DNA of 27,085 nt, taken from JABDNZ01 sp964407425 (lineage in GTDB: Bacteria; Gemmatimonadota; Gemmatimonadetes; Longimicrobiales; Gaopeijiaceae). A program made the translations under genes and the position numbers. Of this stretch, positions 1-8,197 are shown in pieces (positions within the stretch are counted from its first letter, which is position 1; each line of letters begins with the position of its first letter). The DNA lies in the NCBI GenBank assembly GCA_964407425.1, contig CAYOVN010000030.1, positions 1 to 27,085 of the forward strand, in the 5' to 3' direction. The notes beneath the pieces are model-generated. The model was not told the origin of the DNA. It ran no database searches and saw nothing but the letters and a program-made list of their open reading frames with translations.

Positions 1-214
1 GACGAATGCGATGCTGAAGCATCGGGGAGGAGTTCTGACGCCGTATGGCGCCGCAATCCCCCTGTGCCCTCCGGGTTACGACGGCACGGGGCCATCTGCT
101 GCGTTGGGCGTTCTCGACGTAACGCACGGCTATGCCTTCGAACCCCCGCCTTGCATATGGCCCCGTGGCGCTCGTAACGCGGCTCGCCCCATTACTCGGA
201 CAGGCGCCTAGGCT
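1..214. repeat. Non-coding repeat-like stretch with several inverted and direct repeats
   Basis: No convincing gene is seen here. The stretch contains a 6-bp hairpin with a TGAA loop (CGATGC 9-14 with GCATCG 19-24). It also holds a 9-bp stem with one bulged T (CCCC-T-GTGCC 59-68 with GGCACGGGG 83-91). An imperfect palindrome pairs CCATCTGCTGCG (92-103) with GCCTTGCATATGG (148-160). CGTAACGC occurs twice as an exact direct repeat (118-125 and 173-180), each followed by a GGCT-containing sequence. The stretch ends TCGGACAGGCGCCTAG (196-211), just before the next gene. From memory this end resembles dispersed palindromic intergenic repeats in other bacteria. That is an impression and was not searched. 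Confidence 0.45.
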
Positions 215-1771
215 ATGACTACGCCTGACAATGCGGGTCGGATGGATTCGGCCCCGGGGCTGAGGACCGAAATTCCCGATTGGGTTCTGAAGCGCGCCAC
301 CGGTGCCGCCAGGACCGAGGGGAACGCTCTTCGCCTTCAGTTCGACGGACCCTATACCTTCGACGCTTGGATCGAAGCCATCGACGGGGCCCGGAACCAC
401 GTCCATTTCGAGAACTACATTCTCAGAGATGACCGTGTCGGTAGGGTATTCAGGGATGCCCTCGTCAAGAAGGCCAAAGAAGGCGTCGAGGTGAGGGTCC
501 TGTATGACTGGATGGGCTCGTGGGCTACTCGCCGCCGTTTCTGGCGACCTTTCCGGGAGGCAGGGGTGGAAGTCCGGGCTTTTAATCCTCCGTCCATCGG
601 GAATCCATTTGGTGTGCTACAGCGGGACCACCGGAAGATGGTTTGTGTGGATGGGGGTGTGGCTTTCATCGGTGGCTTTTGCGTCGGGGAGGAGTGGGCC
701 GGTGATGGAAAGAACCCCCCTTGGAGGGACACGGGGGTGGAGATCAGGGGGCCCGGTGCCGCCGTTTGTGCCCGGGCTTTCGAACGAATCTGGCAGGAGT
801 TGGGGGATCCGGTTTCAGAGCGTTCCCAAGTTTCCCCAGAGTCCGTGGAACCTGCCGGAGATACCCCGGTCTGGGTAATCGAGGGTGAGCCCTGGCGGTC
901 CCGGGTTTATCGAGAGACTCAACTTATCGCCGCCTCTGCCAGGGATAGGATCTGGATTACCGACCCCTACTTCGTGGCTCCCTTCCCCCTGGCTGAGGCC
1001 CTCACTGCTGCAGCCAGGGACGGGGTTGATGTCCGGGTCCTTCTTCCGGCCCACAACAATTGGCCATGGGTAGGAAGTCTCTCTCGGGGTGGGTATCGGG
1101 GTCTTCTGGAAGCTGGAGTCCGACTCTTCGAATGGCAGGGTCCCATGATCCACGCCAAGACCATGGTGGCAGACGGAATTTGGTCCAGGGTGGGCTCCTC
1201 GAACATGAACTCTGCCAGCCTTCTCGGGAATTGGGAAATCGACGTAGGGGTTCTGGACGAGCGACTGGCAGCTCAGATGGAAGGCCTTTATCTGGCAGAT
1301 CTGGCTTCCTCCATCGAGATCGTCCTCCCCCCACCCCGAAGAGCCGCCGGAGACGCGTCCCCGGAAAAAGCGGAGGGGGCCGGAGGTCAGGCCCAGACCA
1401 CCCTCGACCCGGGCCGGACCCTTCAGGAAAGGTTCGAACGACTCCGAAGTGGCTCAGGGACTCTTGGGACGTGGGGTGTGCCCGAATTGGTTCGGGCCGG
1501 GTCGAGTCTTGGGGACGCCATCGCAGGGCACCGGAACCTGGGGCGTGAGGACCGAACCCTCCTTGGCACCGCTGCCGCGATGGTCCTGTTTCTTGCCCTT
1601 TTTGCGGCCTTTTTCCCCTGGTTGGTGGGGTGGTTCGTCGCCGTTGTTGCGGGGTGGCTCGGTATCGTTTTGGGGGTTCGGTCCCTGGCCCAGGCCCGTC
1701 AGGCCAGGAGGGCGAGGGAGAAAGAAATGGAAGAGGAACGTAAAACCTTGGAATCCGGGGAGTCCGATTGA
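215..1771 (+). CDS. Phospholipase D-superfamily cardiolipin synthase-like protein with C-terminal membrane anchor
   Basis: This is a 518-residue protein with two HKD motifs, the catalytic signature of the PLD superfamily: H139-x-K141-x4-D146 and H313-x-K315-x4-D320, the second followed by GSSNMNSAS. The two halves (about 40-200 and 215-365) give the usual pseudo-dimer. Cardiolipin synthases join two phosphatidylglycerols, or phosphatidylglycerol and phosphatidylethanolamine, at the inner membrane. Classical ClsA carries its membrane helices at the N-terminus. Here the N-terminus is soluble, and two hydrophobic helices lie at about 448-490, after a Pro/Gly-rich linker (370-400) and before a charged basic/acidic tail. 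The arrangement is therefore ClsB-like with an added C-terminal anchor. No clear Shine-Dalgarno precedes the ATG at 215. A second ATG at 242 is possible. The stop overlaps the start of ccdA. Exact substrate is uncertain; the superfamily is sure. Confidence 0.9.
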   Translation: MTTPDNAGRMDSAPGLRTEIPDWVLKRATGAARTEGNALRLQFDGPYTFDAWIEAIDGARNHVHFENYILRDDRVGRVFRDALVKKAKEGVEVRVLYDWMGSWATRRRFWRPFREAGVEVRAFNPPSIGNPFGVLQRDHRKMVCVDGGVAFIGGFCVGEEWAGDGKNPPWRDTGVEIRGPGAAVCARAFERIWQELGDPVSERSQVSPESVEPAGDTPVWVIEGEPWRSRVYRETQLIAASARDRIWITDPYFVAPFPLAEALTAAARDGVDVRVLLPAHNNWPWVGSLSRGGYRGLLEAGVRLFEWQGPMIHAKTMVADGIWSRVGSSNMNSASLLGNWEIDVGVLDERLAAQMEGLYLADLASSIEIVLPPPRRAAGDASPEKAEGAGGQAQTTLDPGRTLQERFERLRSGSGTLGTWGVPELVRAGSSLGDAIAGHRNLGREDRTLLGTAAAMVLFLALFAAFFPWLVGWFVAVVAGWLGIVLGVRSLAQARQARRAREKEMEEERKTLESGESD

Positions 1772-2496
1772 TGGATAGTGTGGGAATCACGATTGCCTTT
1801 GTCGCTGGGATCCTCTCCTTCTTGTCCCCCTGTGTGCTTCCCCTGGTTCCCAGCTATCTCACCTTCGTGACCGGGATGTCCCTGGAGGACTTACAGGGAG
1901 GGGTCGACCGGCGGACCACGCTCATTCACGCACTTCTTTTTGTGGCGGGATTCACGGCGATCTTTCTTCTCCTGGGCGCTTCGGCATCCTTCCTGGGACA
2001 GTTCTTCCGACACTACGAAGTGTGGATTGCCAGGGTAGGCGGGCTCATCATCATGGTCTTGGGCTTACACCTGGCAGGGGCCTTCCGCTTAACCCCCCTC
2101 ATGAGAGAAAAACGGTTTCATCTCCACGACAAACCTGCCGGGTATCTGGGGACTTTTGGTGTGGGAGCCGCATTTGGAGCTGGCTGGACCCCGTGCATAG
2201 GGCCAGTCCTTGGTGCCATCCTCACCTTCGCCGCTTCCCAGGACCAGTTCTGGTCCGGAGTAGGACTGCTCTTTGTCTACTCACTGGGGTTGGCGGTTCC
2301 TTTTCTCCTCTCCGCCCTGGCCCTGGATGGATTCCTGCGAGCCTTCGGTCGATTCAGGAGAGTCCTACCGGCCCTGCAGGTTGTCTCGGGGATCCTGCTT
2401 GTAATCCTTGGGCTTCTCCTGCTCACAGGTACCTTCAGCGCACTCAGCGGATTCCTGACCCGATTCACACCCGAATTCATCCTCCATCGGATTTGA
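1771..2496 (+). CDS. ccdA: CcdA-family thiol-disulfide transmembrane protein
   Basis: This polytopic membrane protein has about 241 residues and six hydrophobic segments. It carries the two CcdA/DsbD-type cysteine motifs, LSPCVLPLVPSYL (Cys21) and GWTPCIGPVLGAI (Cys142). In this family the two cysteines pass electrons from cytoplasmic thioredoxin across the inner membrane to periplasmic thioredoxin-like proteins, for cytochrome c maturation or disulfide repair. No ResA/CcsX-like partner or cytochrome c biogenesis gene is adjacent in the window, so the recipient is unknown. The ATG at 1771 shares its A with the TGA of the upstream gene, and GGGGAG at 1757-1762 gives a well-spaced Shine-Dalgarno. 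A TTG at 1768 in the same frame is the alternative start. Translational coupling with the phospholipid synthase gene is likely. Confidence 0.93.
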   Translation: MDSVGITIAFVAGILSFLSPCVLPLVPSYLTFVTGMSLEDLQGGVDRRTTLIHALLFVAGFTAIFLLLGASASFLGQFFRHYEVWIARVGGLIIMVLGLHLAGAFRLTPLMREKRFHLHDKPAGYLGTFGVGAAFGAGWTPCIGPVLGAILTFAASQDQFWSGVGLLFVYSLGLAVPFLLSALALDGFLRAFGRFRRVLPALQVVSGILLVILGLLLLTGTFSALSGFLTRFTPEFILHRI

Positions 2497-2562
2497 GCCT
2501 CGCCATTTGGTTCTGAGGGTCCACGTCCTTCCGACGGTTATCCCCACCTGGAGTGGGAATCC

Positions 2563-4332
2563 TCAGGATACCGCTGCTGCCTTTTTCTCCAGCTCTTCCT
2601 CAAGTAGTTGGCGCTGGAGAAGTTTGGCATAAATGCCACCGAGGGCCAGAAGGTCTTGGTGGGTGCCTCTCTCGACGATTCTGCCCTGGTCCAATACCAG
2701 GATCTGGTCGGCGTTCATCACTGCCGATACGCGGTGGCTGATGATAAAAGAGGTGCGGCCGGCGAGAACGGTTCGGAGGTCGGCGAGAATTTTCGCCTCG
2801 GTGTGAGTATCCACCGCACTCAGAGCATCGTCGAGGATGAGGACGAAGGGCTCCCGGGCCAGGGCTCTGGCAAGGGTGGCCCGCTGTTTCTGTCCTCCTG
2901 AGAGGTTGATCCCACGCTCCCCCAGAAGTGTGGAGTAGCCATCGGGAAAGGAGAGAATGGTGTCGTGGATCTGGGCGACCCTGGCAGCATCCTCAACCCT
3001 CGATTCTCTCGGCCTCCCCTGAAGTCCGTGGTCGTCCAACCCCAGGGCGATATTTTCCCCGATGGTGTCGGAAAAGAGGAAAGAGTCCTGAGGAACCACG
3101 CCGATGAGGTTCCGAATCTCCCCGGGATCCAGGTCGGAGAGGCGAGCACCATCCAGGAGGATGTCTCCCGAGTCCGGGTCATAGATCCTCGGGATCAGGG
3201 AGACCAGGGTGCTCTTCCCAGATCCAGTCGGTCCCACCACAGCCACGGTCTCCCCCGGCTCGGCCACAAAGGATACGTCCTGAAGGATCGGCCGATCCGT
3301 TCCGGGATACCGGAAGCCTACGTTCCGGAACTCCACTCTTCCTCGAATTTTCGGGAGGGGGGGGTGTGTTTCGGACGGCTTCAATGTGGCCTGGGTCTCG
3401 AGAATCCGGTTCAACCGTCCCATGGAAGCGTCACCCCTTTGAAAGAGGTTTACGACCCAACCCAGGGCGATCATGGGCCAGGTCAGGAGGGCCAGGTAGA
3501 AGTTGAAGGCCACGAACTCCCCAATTGTGATGGTCCCGTCCATCACCTGGAGGCCTCCGTACCAGAGGACCACGACCATGGCCAATCCGGCAACGAGCAT
3601 CAGCAGGGGAAAAAAGAAACCCGAGGCCTTTACCAATCCCATATTCCGATCCATGTAATCCAGGTTCATGGCGTCGAACTGCTTTTCCTGGGCGTCCTCC
3701 TGGACGTAGGCTCGAACGATCCGCAGGCCGGTCAGGTTTTCCTGGACCATGGTGGAGAGGTTGGAGAGTTGCTCCTGGATCTCCTCGAATCTGCGGTGGA
3801 TGATTTTGCCGACGCCGATGACGATTGGTGGGAGGACCACCATGGGGATAAGGCCTACGAGAGTGAGCTTGGGGCTGATCCAAATCATCAGGCTGAGGGA
3901 GAAGAAGAAGCTCACCACGGTGTTTACCGAATACATGACCGCGGGGCCCGTGGCCATTCGGACGGCAAAAGTGTCGTTGGTGGCCCGGCTCATCAGATCG
4001 CCGGTCCGGGTCCCCGAGAAGAAAGAACTGTCCAATCTCAGGAGATGTCCAAAGAAATCGTCTCTAAGGTCCCTTTCTACTCTGCGGCTGGCGGTGTTGA
4101 GAAGCTGCCGCATTCCGAATTTGGCGGCCCCTCCAAAAATGGCGGCCAGGACGATCAGCCCGGCCAGGGTTCCGGTTCGGGCCCCGGGGTCCCCCAAGCC
4201 ATCGATGGCTTCTTTCATGAGGAAAGGCCCTGCGATGATGAATGCATTGGAGATCACCACCATGGCGAGACCCCATAGAAACACCCTTCTGTAGGGCTTT
4301 ACATAGGGGAGGACGGTCTTTAGTTGGTTCAT
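2563..4332 (-). CDS. ABC exporter half-transporter with fused membrane and ATPase domains (MdlA/YheI-like)
   Basis: This is a 589-residue type IV ABC exporter subunit. The N-terminal membrane domain (about 1-315) has six helices. The ATPase domain has Walker A GPTGSGKST (367-375), Q-loop VVPQDSFLFSDT, signature LSGGQ (477-481), Walker B LILDD (498-502), D-loop SAVD and switch His ISHR. The residue after the Walker B aspartate is Asp502 instead of the usual catalytic Glu. An ILDDALSAVD motif like this is known from the degenerate half of heterodimeric exporters such as MdlA or YheI/BmrC, which need a partner with a canonical site. No partner is adjacent in the window. The gene is divergent from murQ, with a 77-bp gap, and converges on ccdA. 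Substrate cannot be deduced; drugs, lipids or peptides are all possible. Confidence 0.92.
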   Translation of the reverse strand: MNQLKTVLPYVKPYRRVFLWGLAMVVISNAFIIAGPFLMKEAIDGLGDPGARTGTLAGLIVLAAIFGGAAKFGMRQLLNTASRRVERDLRDDFFGHLLRLDSSFFSGTRTGDLMSRATNDTFAVRMATGPAVMYSVNTVVSFFFSLSLMIWISPKLTLVGLIPMVVLPPIVIGVGKIIHRRFEEIQEQLSNLSTMVQENLTGLRIVRAYVQEDAQEKQFDAMNLDYMDRNMGLVKASGFFFPLLMLVAGLAMVVVLWYGGLQVMDGTITIGEFVAFNFYLALLTWPMIALGWVVNLFQRGDASMGRLNRILETQATLKPSETHPPLPKIRGRVEFRNVGFRYPGTDRPILQDVSFVAEPGETVAVVGPTGSGKSTLVSLIPRIYDPDSGDILLDGARLSDLDPGEIRNLIGVVPQDSFLFSDTIGENIALGLDDHGLQGRPRESRVEDAARVAQIHDTILSFPDGYSTLLGERGINLSGGQKQRATLARALAREPFVLILDDALSAVDTHTEAKILADLRTVLAGRTSFIISHRVSAVMNADQILVLDQGRIVERGTHQDLLALGGIYAKLLQRQLLEEELEKKAAAVS

Positions 4333-4409
4333 GAACCCCGGTGGTTTCGAAACGGAAGTTATGGTGTCGGAAGGTGAAAAAGTTCCAATTCTAACCTAGC
4401 TTCTTCAGT

Positions 4410-5309
4410 ATGCATGATGAACGCCTGACCGAACAGCGGAACCCCCGATCCCGTCGGATCGACCTCCTGTCGCCTGCGGAGATCGTGGACCTCATCAACT
4501 CCGAAGACCGAGGGGTGGCCGAGGCTGTGGGCGAGGAGCGGGAGGCCATCGCCCGGGCCCTCCAGCTTGCTCTGGCCGCCTTCCGGGCGGGAGGACGACT
4601 CCTGTACGTAGGAGCCGGAACCTCCGGGCGCCTCGGAGTTCTGGATGCGGCGGAGATGCCTCCGACTTTCGGCACGGATCCGGAAATGGTTCAGGGAGTA
4701 ATCGCCGGCGGTCTCCCGGCTCTGACCAGAGCTCAGGAAGGAGCGGAGGATTCCCTGGAGGCTGGAGCGGAAGCCCTCGGGATCCTGGAGCCGTCGCCGA
4801 AGGACTTTGTCCTGGGGATCGCCACTTCGGGCACGACACCTTTTGTCCACGGGGCTCTTGGGCTGGCCCGGGAGCGAGGGGCCAAGACTGGGATCCTCAT
4901 CTGTACTCCTCCCGCCGAGGACCTCATCCGCCTCCATGACGTGGTTATCGCCCCTTTGACGGGGCCGGAGGTGATCACGGGATCCACCAGGATGAAGGCC
5001 GGTACAGCTACGAAGCTGGTTCTGAATACCATCACCACCGGGGCCATGGTTCTCTCGGGCTATGTGTACGGGAACCTCATGGTGGACCTGCAGGTGACCT
5101 GCGACAAGCTTCAGGATCGAGGGGAGAGGATTCTCATGGAAACACTGAGCCTCCATCGAGAACAGGCCCGGGATCTGCTCCGGAACTCCGAAGGCCGGGT
5201 TAAAGTCGCCATCGTAATGGGGAAGTTGGATGTGAGTCCGGATGAAGCGGTAGCGCTTCTCGAGGCACATGATGGATTGATTGCCCGGGTCGTGGGGGAT
5301 CCCCTTTGA
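4410..5309 (+). CDS. murQ: N-acetylmuramic acid 6-phosphate etherase
   Basis: MurQ is a cytoplasmic SIS-domain enzyme that cleaves the D-lactyl ether of MurNAc-6-phosphate, giving GlcNAc-6-phosphate and D-lactate. The 299-residue length is typical. The family motifs are all visible: YVGAGTSGRLGVLDAAEMPP near residue 67, AGGLPALTRAQEGAEDS, GIATSGTTPFVHGAL for sugar-phosphate binding, and the MurQ hallmark GPEVITGSTRMKAGTATK. The C-terminal helical part with KLDVSPDEAVALLEAHDG is intact. It starts a tight group with anmK, the kinase that produces its substrate, and the two frames overlap. The ATG at 4410 has no strong Shine-Dalgarno. It diverges from the ABC exporter, so a promoter should lie in 4333-4409, but I could not identify one with confidence. 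Confidence 0.96.
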   Translation: MHDERLTEQRNPRSRRIDLLSPAEIVDLINSEDRGVAEAVGEEREAIARALQLALAAFRAGGRLLYVGAGTSGRLGVLDAAEMPPTFGTDPEMVQGVIAGGLPALTRAQEGAEDSLEAGAEALGILEPSPKDFVLGIATSGTTPFVHGALGLARERGAKTGILICTPPAEDLIRLHDVVIAPLTGPEVITGSTRMKAGTATKLVLNTITTGAMVLSGYVYGNLMVDLQVTCDKLQDRGERILMETLSLHREQARDLLRNSEGRVKVAIVMGKLDVSPDEAVALLEAHDGLIARVVGDPL

Positions 5310-6487
5310 AGGTCCTGGGCATGATGTCCGGAACCTCCTTCGACGGAATCGACGTCGCCATGCTGGAGGTGGAGGACAACGACTCTCCATTCCCCGGCTG
5401 GGAGCTGGTCGCCTTCCGGACCCGCCCCTATCTGGATGGGGAGCGACGCAAAATCAGGGAGACCCTGGAATCCGGTGGCGCAAGGGAGCTTGCTCTCCTC
5501 CACACGGCCCTGGGGGAGTGGTTTTCCCAGGCGGCCACGGAGCTTTTGGAGGGGGAGGGTGTCGGGCCTGAGGAGGTGGAGGCGCTGGGTTCCCATGGCC
5601 AGACCGTTTGGCACGATCCGCCCACGGAAGGCCACAGGGGCACGTCTCTTCAGCTCGGGTGCCCGGCTACCATCGCCGAGAGGACAGGCATCGACGTTAT
5701 CAGTGATTTCCGCTCCCGGGATCTGGCCGCAGGCGGCCACGGTGCTCCCCTCGTACCATGGGCCGACCGAGTGTTCTTCTCCTCCCCCCATGGGCCGAGA
5801 GCCGTCCACAACATCGGTGGGATGTCCAACGTGACCTGGCTCCCCCGGCTTTCCGATCCTGCCCCTGTTCTGGCCTTCGACACGGGCCCTGGGATCGCCC
5901 TCATGGACTGGGCGGCGGAATTGGCCACAGGCGGGGCCCGGACTTTCGATGAAGGTGGCGAGCTGGCTGGAATGGGGGCGGTGTCGGAGCCGGTTCTGGA
6001 TGAGCTTCTGGCCCACCCCTTCTTCCGCCAATCGCCCCCCAAATCCACGGGCCGGGAGGTATTTGGCCGGGACATGGTGGAGGAAATCCTGGGGTCCTTC
6101 ACAGGAGAAGGGGAGCTGATTTCTGGATCGGCCCAGGAGGGATGGCCCCACGTTCTCGCCACCCTGACCGCCTTTACGGCCAGGAGCATTGGAGATGCTT
6201 ACCGCCGGTGGGTAATACCGAAGGGTGTGGACGAGGTTTTCCTCATGGGAGGGGGCTCCCGAAATCCGGTCCTCTTCGGGAAAATCGAGGCCGAGCTGGC
6301 TCCGATCCCGGTTCGGCCCGGTGAGGCCATCGGCATGGACCCTGATGCCAGGGAAGCGGCTGCTTTCGCCCTCCTGGCCTGGGCACACGTCAGGGGGCTC
6401 CCGGCAAACGTGCCCGAGGCCACTGGATCGAAGGGCCCTCGGATCCTGGGATCCAGAACCCCGGGGAATCGGAGGACTGAATCGTGA
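5306..6487 (+). CDS. anmK: Anhydro-N-acetylmuramic acid kinase
   Basis: AnmK hydrolyses the 1,6-anhydro ring of anhydro-MurNAc and phosphorylates it, giving MurNAc-6-phosphate for MurQ. The 393-residue protein shows the family landmarks: N-terminal LGMMSGTSFDGIDVAML (phosphate-binding GTSxDGxD), LGSHGQTVWHDP, QLGCPATIAERTGI, DFRSRDLAAGGHGAPLVPWAD with the catalytic Asp region, NIGGMSN, and FDTGPGIALMD. The start is a TTG at 5306 whose bases overlap the murQ stop. GGGGGA at 5294-5299 lies six bases upstream and supports it. The next in-frame ATG (5321) would cut into the conserved N-terminal strand. The overlap indicates co-translation with murQ. The C-terminal 30 residues are Gly/Pro/Arg-rich and beyond the usual domain. 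Confidence 0.95.
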   Translation: MKVLGMMSGTSFDGIDVAMLEVEDNDSPFPGWELVAFRTRPYLDGERRKIRETLESGGARELALLHTALGEWFSQAATELLEGEGVGPEEVEALGSHGQTVWHDPPTEGHRGTSLQLGCPATIAERTGIDVISDFRSRDLAAGGHGAPLVPWADRVFFSSPHGPRAVHNIGGMSNVTWLPRLSDPAPVLAFDTGPGIALMDWAAELATGGARTFDEGGELAGMGAVSEPVLDELLAHPFFRQSPPKSTGREVFGRDMVEEILGSFTGEGELISGSAQEGWPHVLATLTAFTARSIGDAYRRWVIPKGVDEVFLMGGGSRNPVLFGKIEAELAPIPVRPGEAIGMDPDAREAAAFALLAWAHVRGLPANVPEATGSKGPRILGSRTPGNRRTES

Positions 6488-8193
6488 CCCGGAAGGTTCT
6501 CCTCTCCCTGACGGTGGTTCTCCTCATACAGAGTATTCTCGTTGCCCGAGTCTTCACTCCCCAGCCTCATTCGGGAGGAGACAACGCGGGCTACGTTTCG
6601 CTGGCCTACTCCCTCCTGGATCAGGGGGAATACCGGGAAATCTGGGACCCGGAGGAGCCACCCCACACCAAATACCCTCCGGTCCTGCCGATCCTCCTGG
6701 CGGGCGTCATGCTCTTGGGGGTGAAGGGTTGGGCTGGTTTGAAGCTGATCCCGGCCTTCTCGACGGTCTTGGCCGTTGCATTCACATTCCTCTGGGTGAG
6801 GGATCGAAAAGGGCTTCTGCCGGCCTTCATCGTGGCTCTTCTCTTCGGCCTGTCCGAGAGCGTCCTCTACTACTCCCAGTGGATACTGTCGGACCCGACC
6901 TTCCTGGCCCTGACCATGGCGGCTCTTTGGGCCTTCAAGCGAGCCTCGGCGACGGACTCCGGTGCTGGAAGCGGGGGTGAGAGAGAACTTACCGAAGACG
7001 GTTCGGGAGACGGACGCCGCTGGATGGCCCTGGCCATGGGGATGGTGGTCCTGGCCTACTTTACCCGATCCGCGGGTCTTCCCCTGGTCGTAGCCGGCTT
7101 TCTTTCTCTTGGCTTGAGGAAGAGCTGGAAAACCCTTGGCATTTTCTCTGTGGTAATAGGCATTCCGGCCCTCCTTTGGTGGCTGCGGGGGACCATGGTA
7201 GGGGGTAGTGAATACGTTTCCGAGTTTTGGCTGCTCGATCCGTATCAGCCTCACCTGGGGACGGTAGGCTTGGGGGGGCTGGTCCAAAGGGGTGGGGAAA
7301 ACCTGGTGGCCTATGTCACACGGATCATTCCGGCGGGGATTCTGGGAGACGCCGTCCCCCATGTTGCCCCTATCGGCCTGGGTTTCGCCCTTTTCTCCCT
7401 TTTTGGTTGGGTCCTTTGCCTTCGTGAGAGGGTTGGGGTCGCCGAACTGTTTCTCCCTCTCTATCTGGGTCTGGTTCTTCTTTGGCCCCAAGCATGGTCC
7501 GGGGACCGATTTTCCCTCCCCCTTCTCCCTCTGATGTTCTTCTACACCGTGGTGGCTTTTGGGTGGCTTGCCGGGTCACTACCCAAACGGGTGTCTGGAG
7601 TAGCTGCAGCGGTTCTTCTTCTGCTGGTGGGCATTCCGTCTGGGCTCGAATGGAACCGGATTGCCCTGCAGGCCGGCTCCTGTCGGGACGTCACGGCTTC
7701 AGGCAACTCTACCATGTGCCTTGCACAGGGACAGGCGGAGTATTTCGCCCTTGCCGAGTGGAGCGGGAAGAACCTTCCGGCCGGAGCAGCGGTCACGACT
7801 CGTAAGCCCAGAGCGTTCTTCCTTATGAGCGGGGTGAAGGCCAGGTCGATTCCCATGGTCCAGGGGGCCGACGAATTCCTTGGAAGGGTCAGGGAAGGGG
7901 GGACCGAGTACCTGACCCTGGATGCCCTCGACGGGATCTCGGGGTACTACGTCTATCCCGTAGTGGCGGAGAGGCTCTCTTCTTTCTGTGGGATGGCGGA
8001 GGTAGGAGAGGCGGCACGAGCCACTACCCGATTGTTTGGACTTCTGGATCCGAACGGGAGAAGGGAAGTGGAGGAAGCCAGAGGACTGGAGCGCTGCCCA
8101 GCGGATCTGTTCCGTGCCATGCCGAGGGCCGATGAAGCCGTCGGGCCATGGCAGATTCCGCTCCTTATCTGGGGGGCGAACGAGAGTGGATGA
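6484..8193 (+). CDS. GT-C fold polytopic membrane glycosyltransferase (ArnT/PMT-like), first copy
   Basis: This is a 569-residue membrane protein with an N-terminal helix, then the first extracytoplasmic loop GGDNAGYVSLAYSLL containing Asp33, and TKYPPVLPILLAG. About ten more hydrophobic segments and a soluble C-terminal part (about 400-569) follow. An acidic residue in the first large loop, followed by a K[YF]PP-type motif, is typical of GT-C enzymes of the GT39/GT83 kind. These move sugars from polyprenyl-phosphate donors outside the inner membrane. The GTG start at 6484 overlaps the anmK stop by four bases (GTGA), so it belongs to the murQ-anmK unit. Substrate is unknown; the context suggests the cell envelope, but that is inference. 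A similar protein lies at 16651-18246. Confidence 0.75.
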   Translation: MTRKVLLSLTVVLLIQSILVARVFTPQPHSGGDNAGYVSLAYSLLDQGEYREIWDPEEPPHTKYPPVLPILLAGVMLLGVKGWAGLKLIPAFSTVLAVAFTFLWVRDRKGLLPAFIVALLFGLSESVLYYSQWILSDPTFLALTMAALWAFKRASATDSGAGSGGERELTEDGSGDGRRWMALAMGMVVLAYFTRSAGLPLVVAGFLSLGLRKSWKTLGIFSVVIGIPALLWWLRGTMVGGSEYVSEFWLLDPYQPHLGTVGLGGLVQRGGENLVAYVTRIIPAGILGDAVPHVAPIGLGFALFSLFGWVLCLRERVGVAELFLPLYLGLVLLWPQAWSGDRFSLPLLPLMFFYTVVAFGWLAGSLPKRVSGVAAAVLLLLVGIPSGLEWNRIALQAGSCRDVTASGNSTMCLAQGQAEYFALAEWSGKNLPAGAAVTTRKPRAFFLMSGVKARSIPMVQGADEFLGRVREGGTEYLTLDALDGISGYYVYPVVAERLSSFCGMAEVGEAARATTRLFGLLDPNGRREVEEARGLERCPADLFRAMPRADEAVGPWQIPLLIWGANESG

Positions 8194-8197
8194 GCTC

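Noticed and set aside
11..211. 66-residue open frame at the left edge
   Set aside because: It runs through the palindromic repeat region, has no ribosome site and no recognisable protein pattern; the frame is open only by high G+C.
2543..2557. Short hairpin CCCAC-ctgga-GTGGG between ccdA and the ABC gene
   Set aside because: Only 5 bp with no T-run on either strand; too weak to call a terminator.
2965..4278. 437-residue open frame opposite the ABC exporter
   Set aside because: It is antisense to a clearly conserved gene; the composition (Gly/Asp/His/Glu-rich) is that of a GC-rich shadow frame.
5111..6388. 425-residue open frame opposite anmK
   Set aside because: Lies entirely opposite conserved murQ and anmK sequence and shows no domain pattern.
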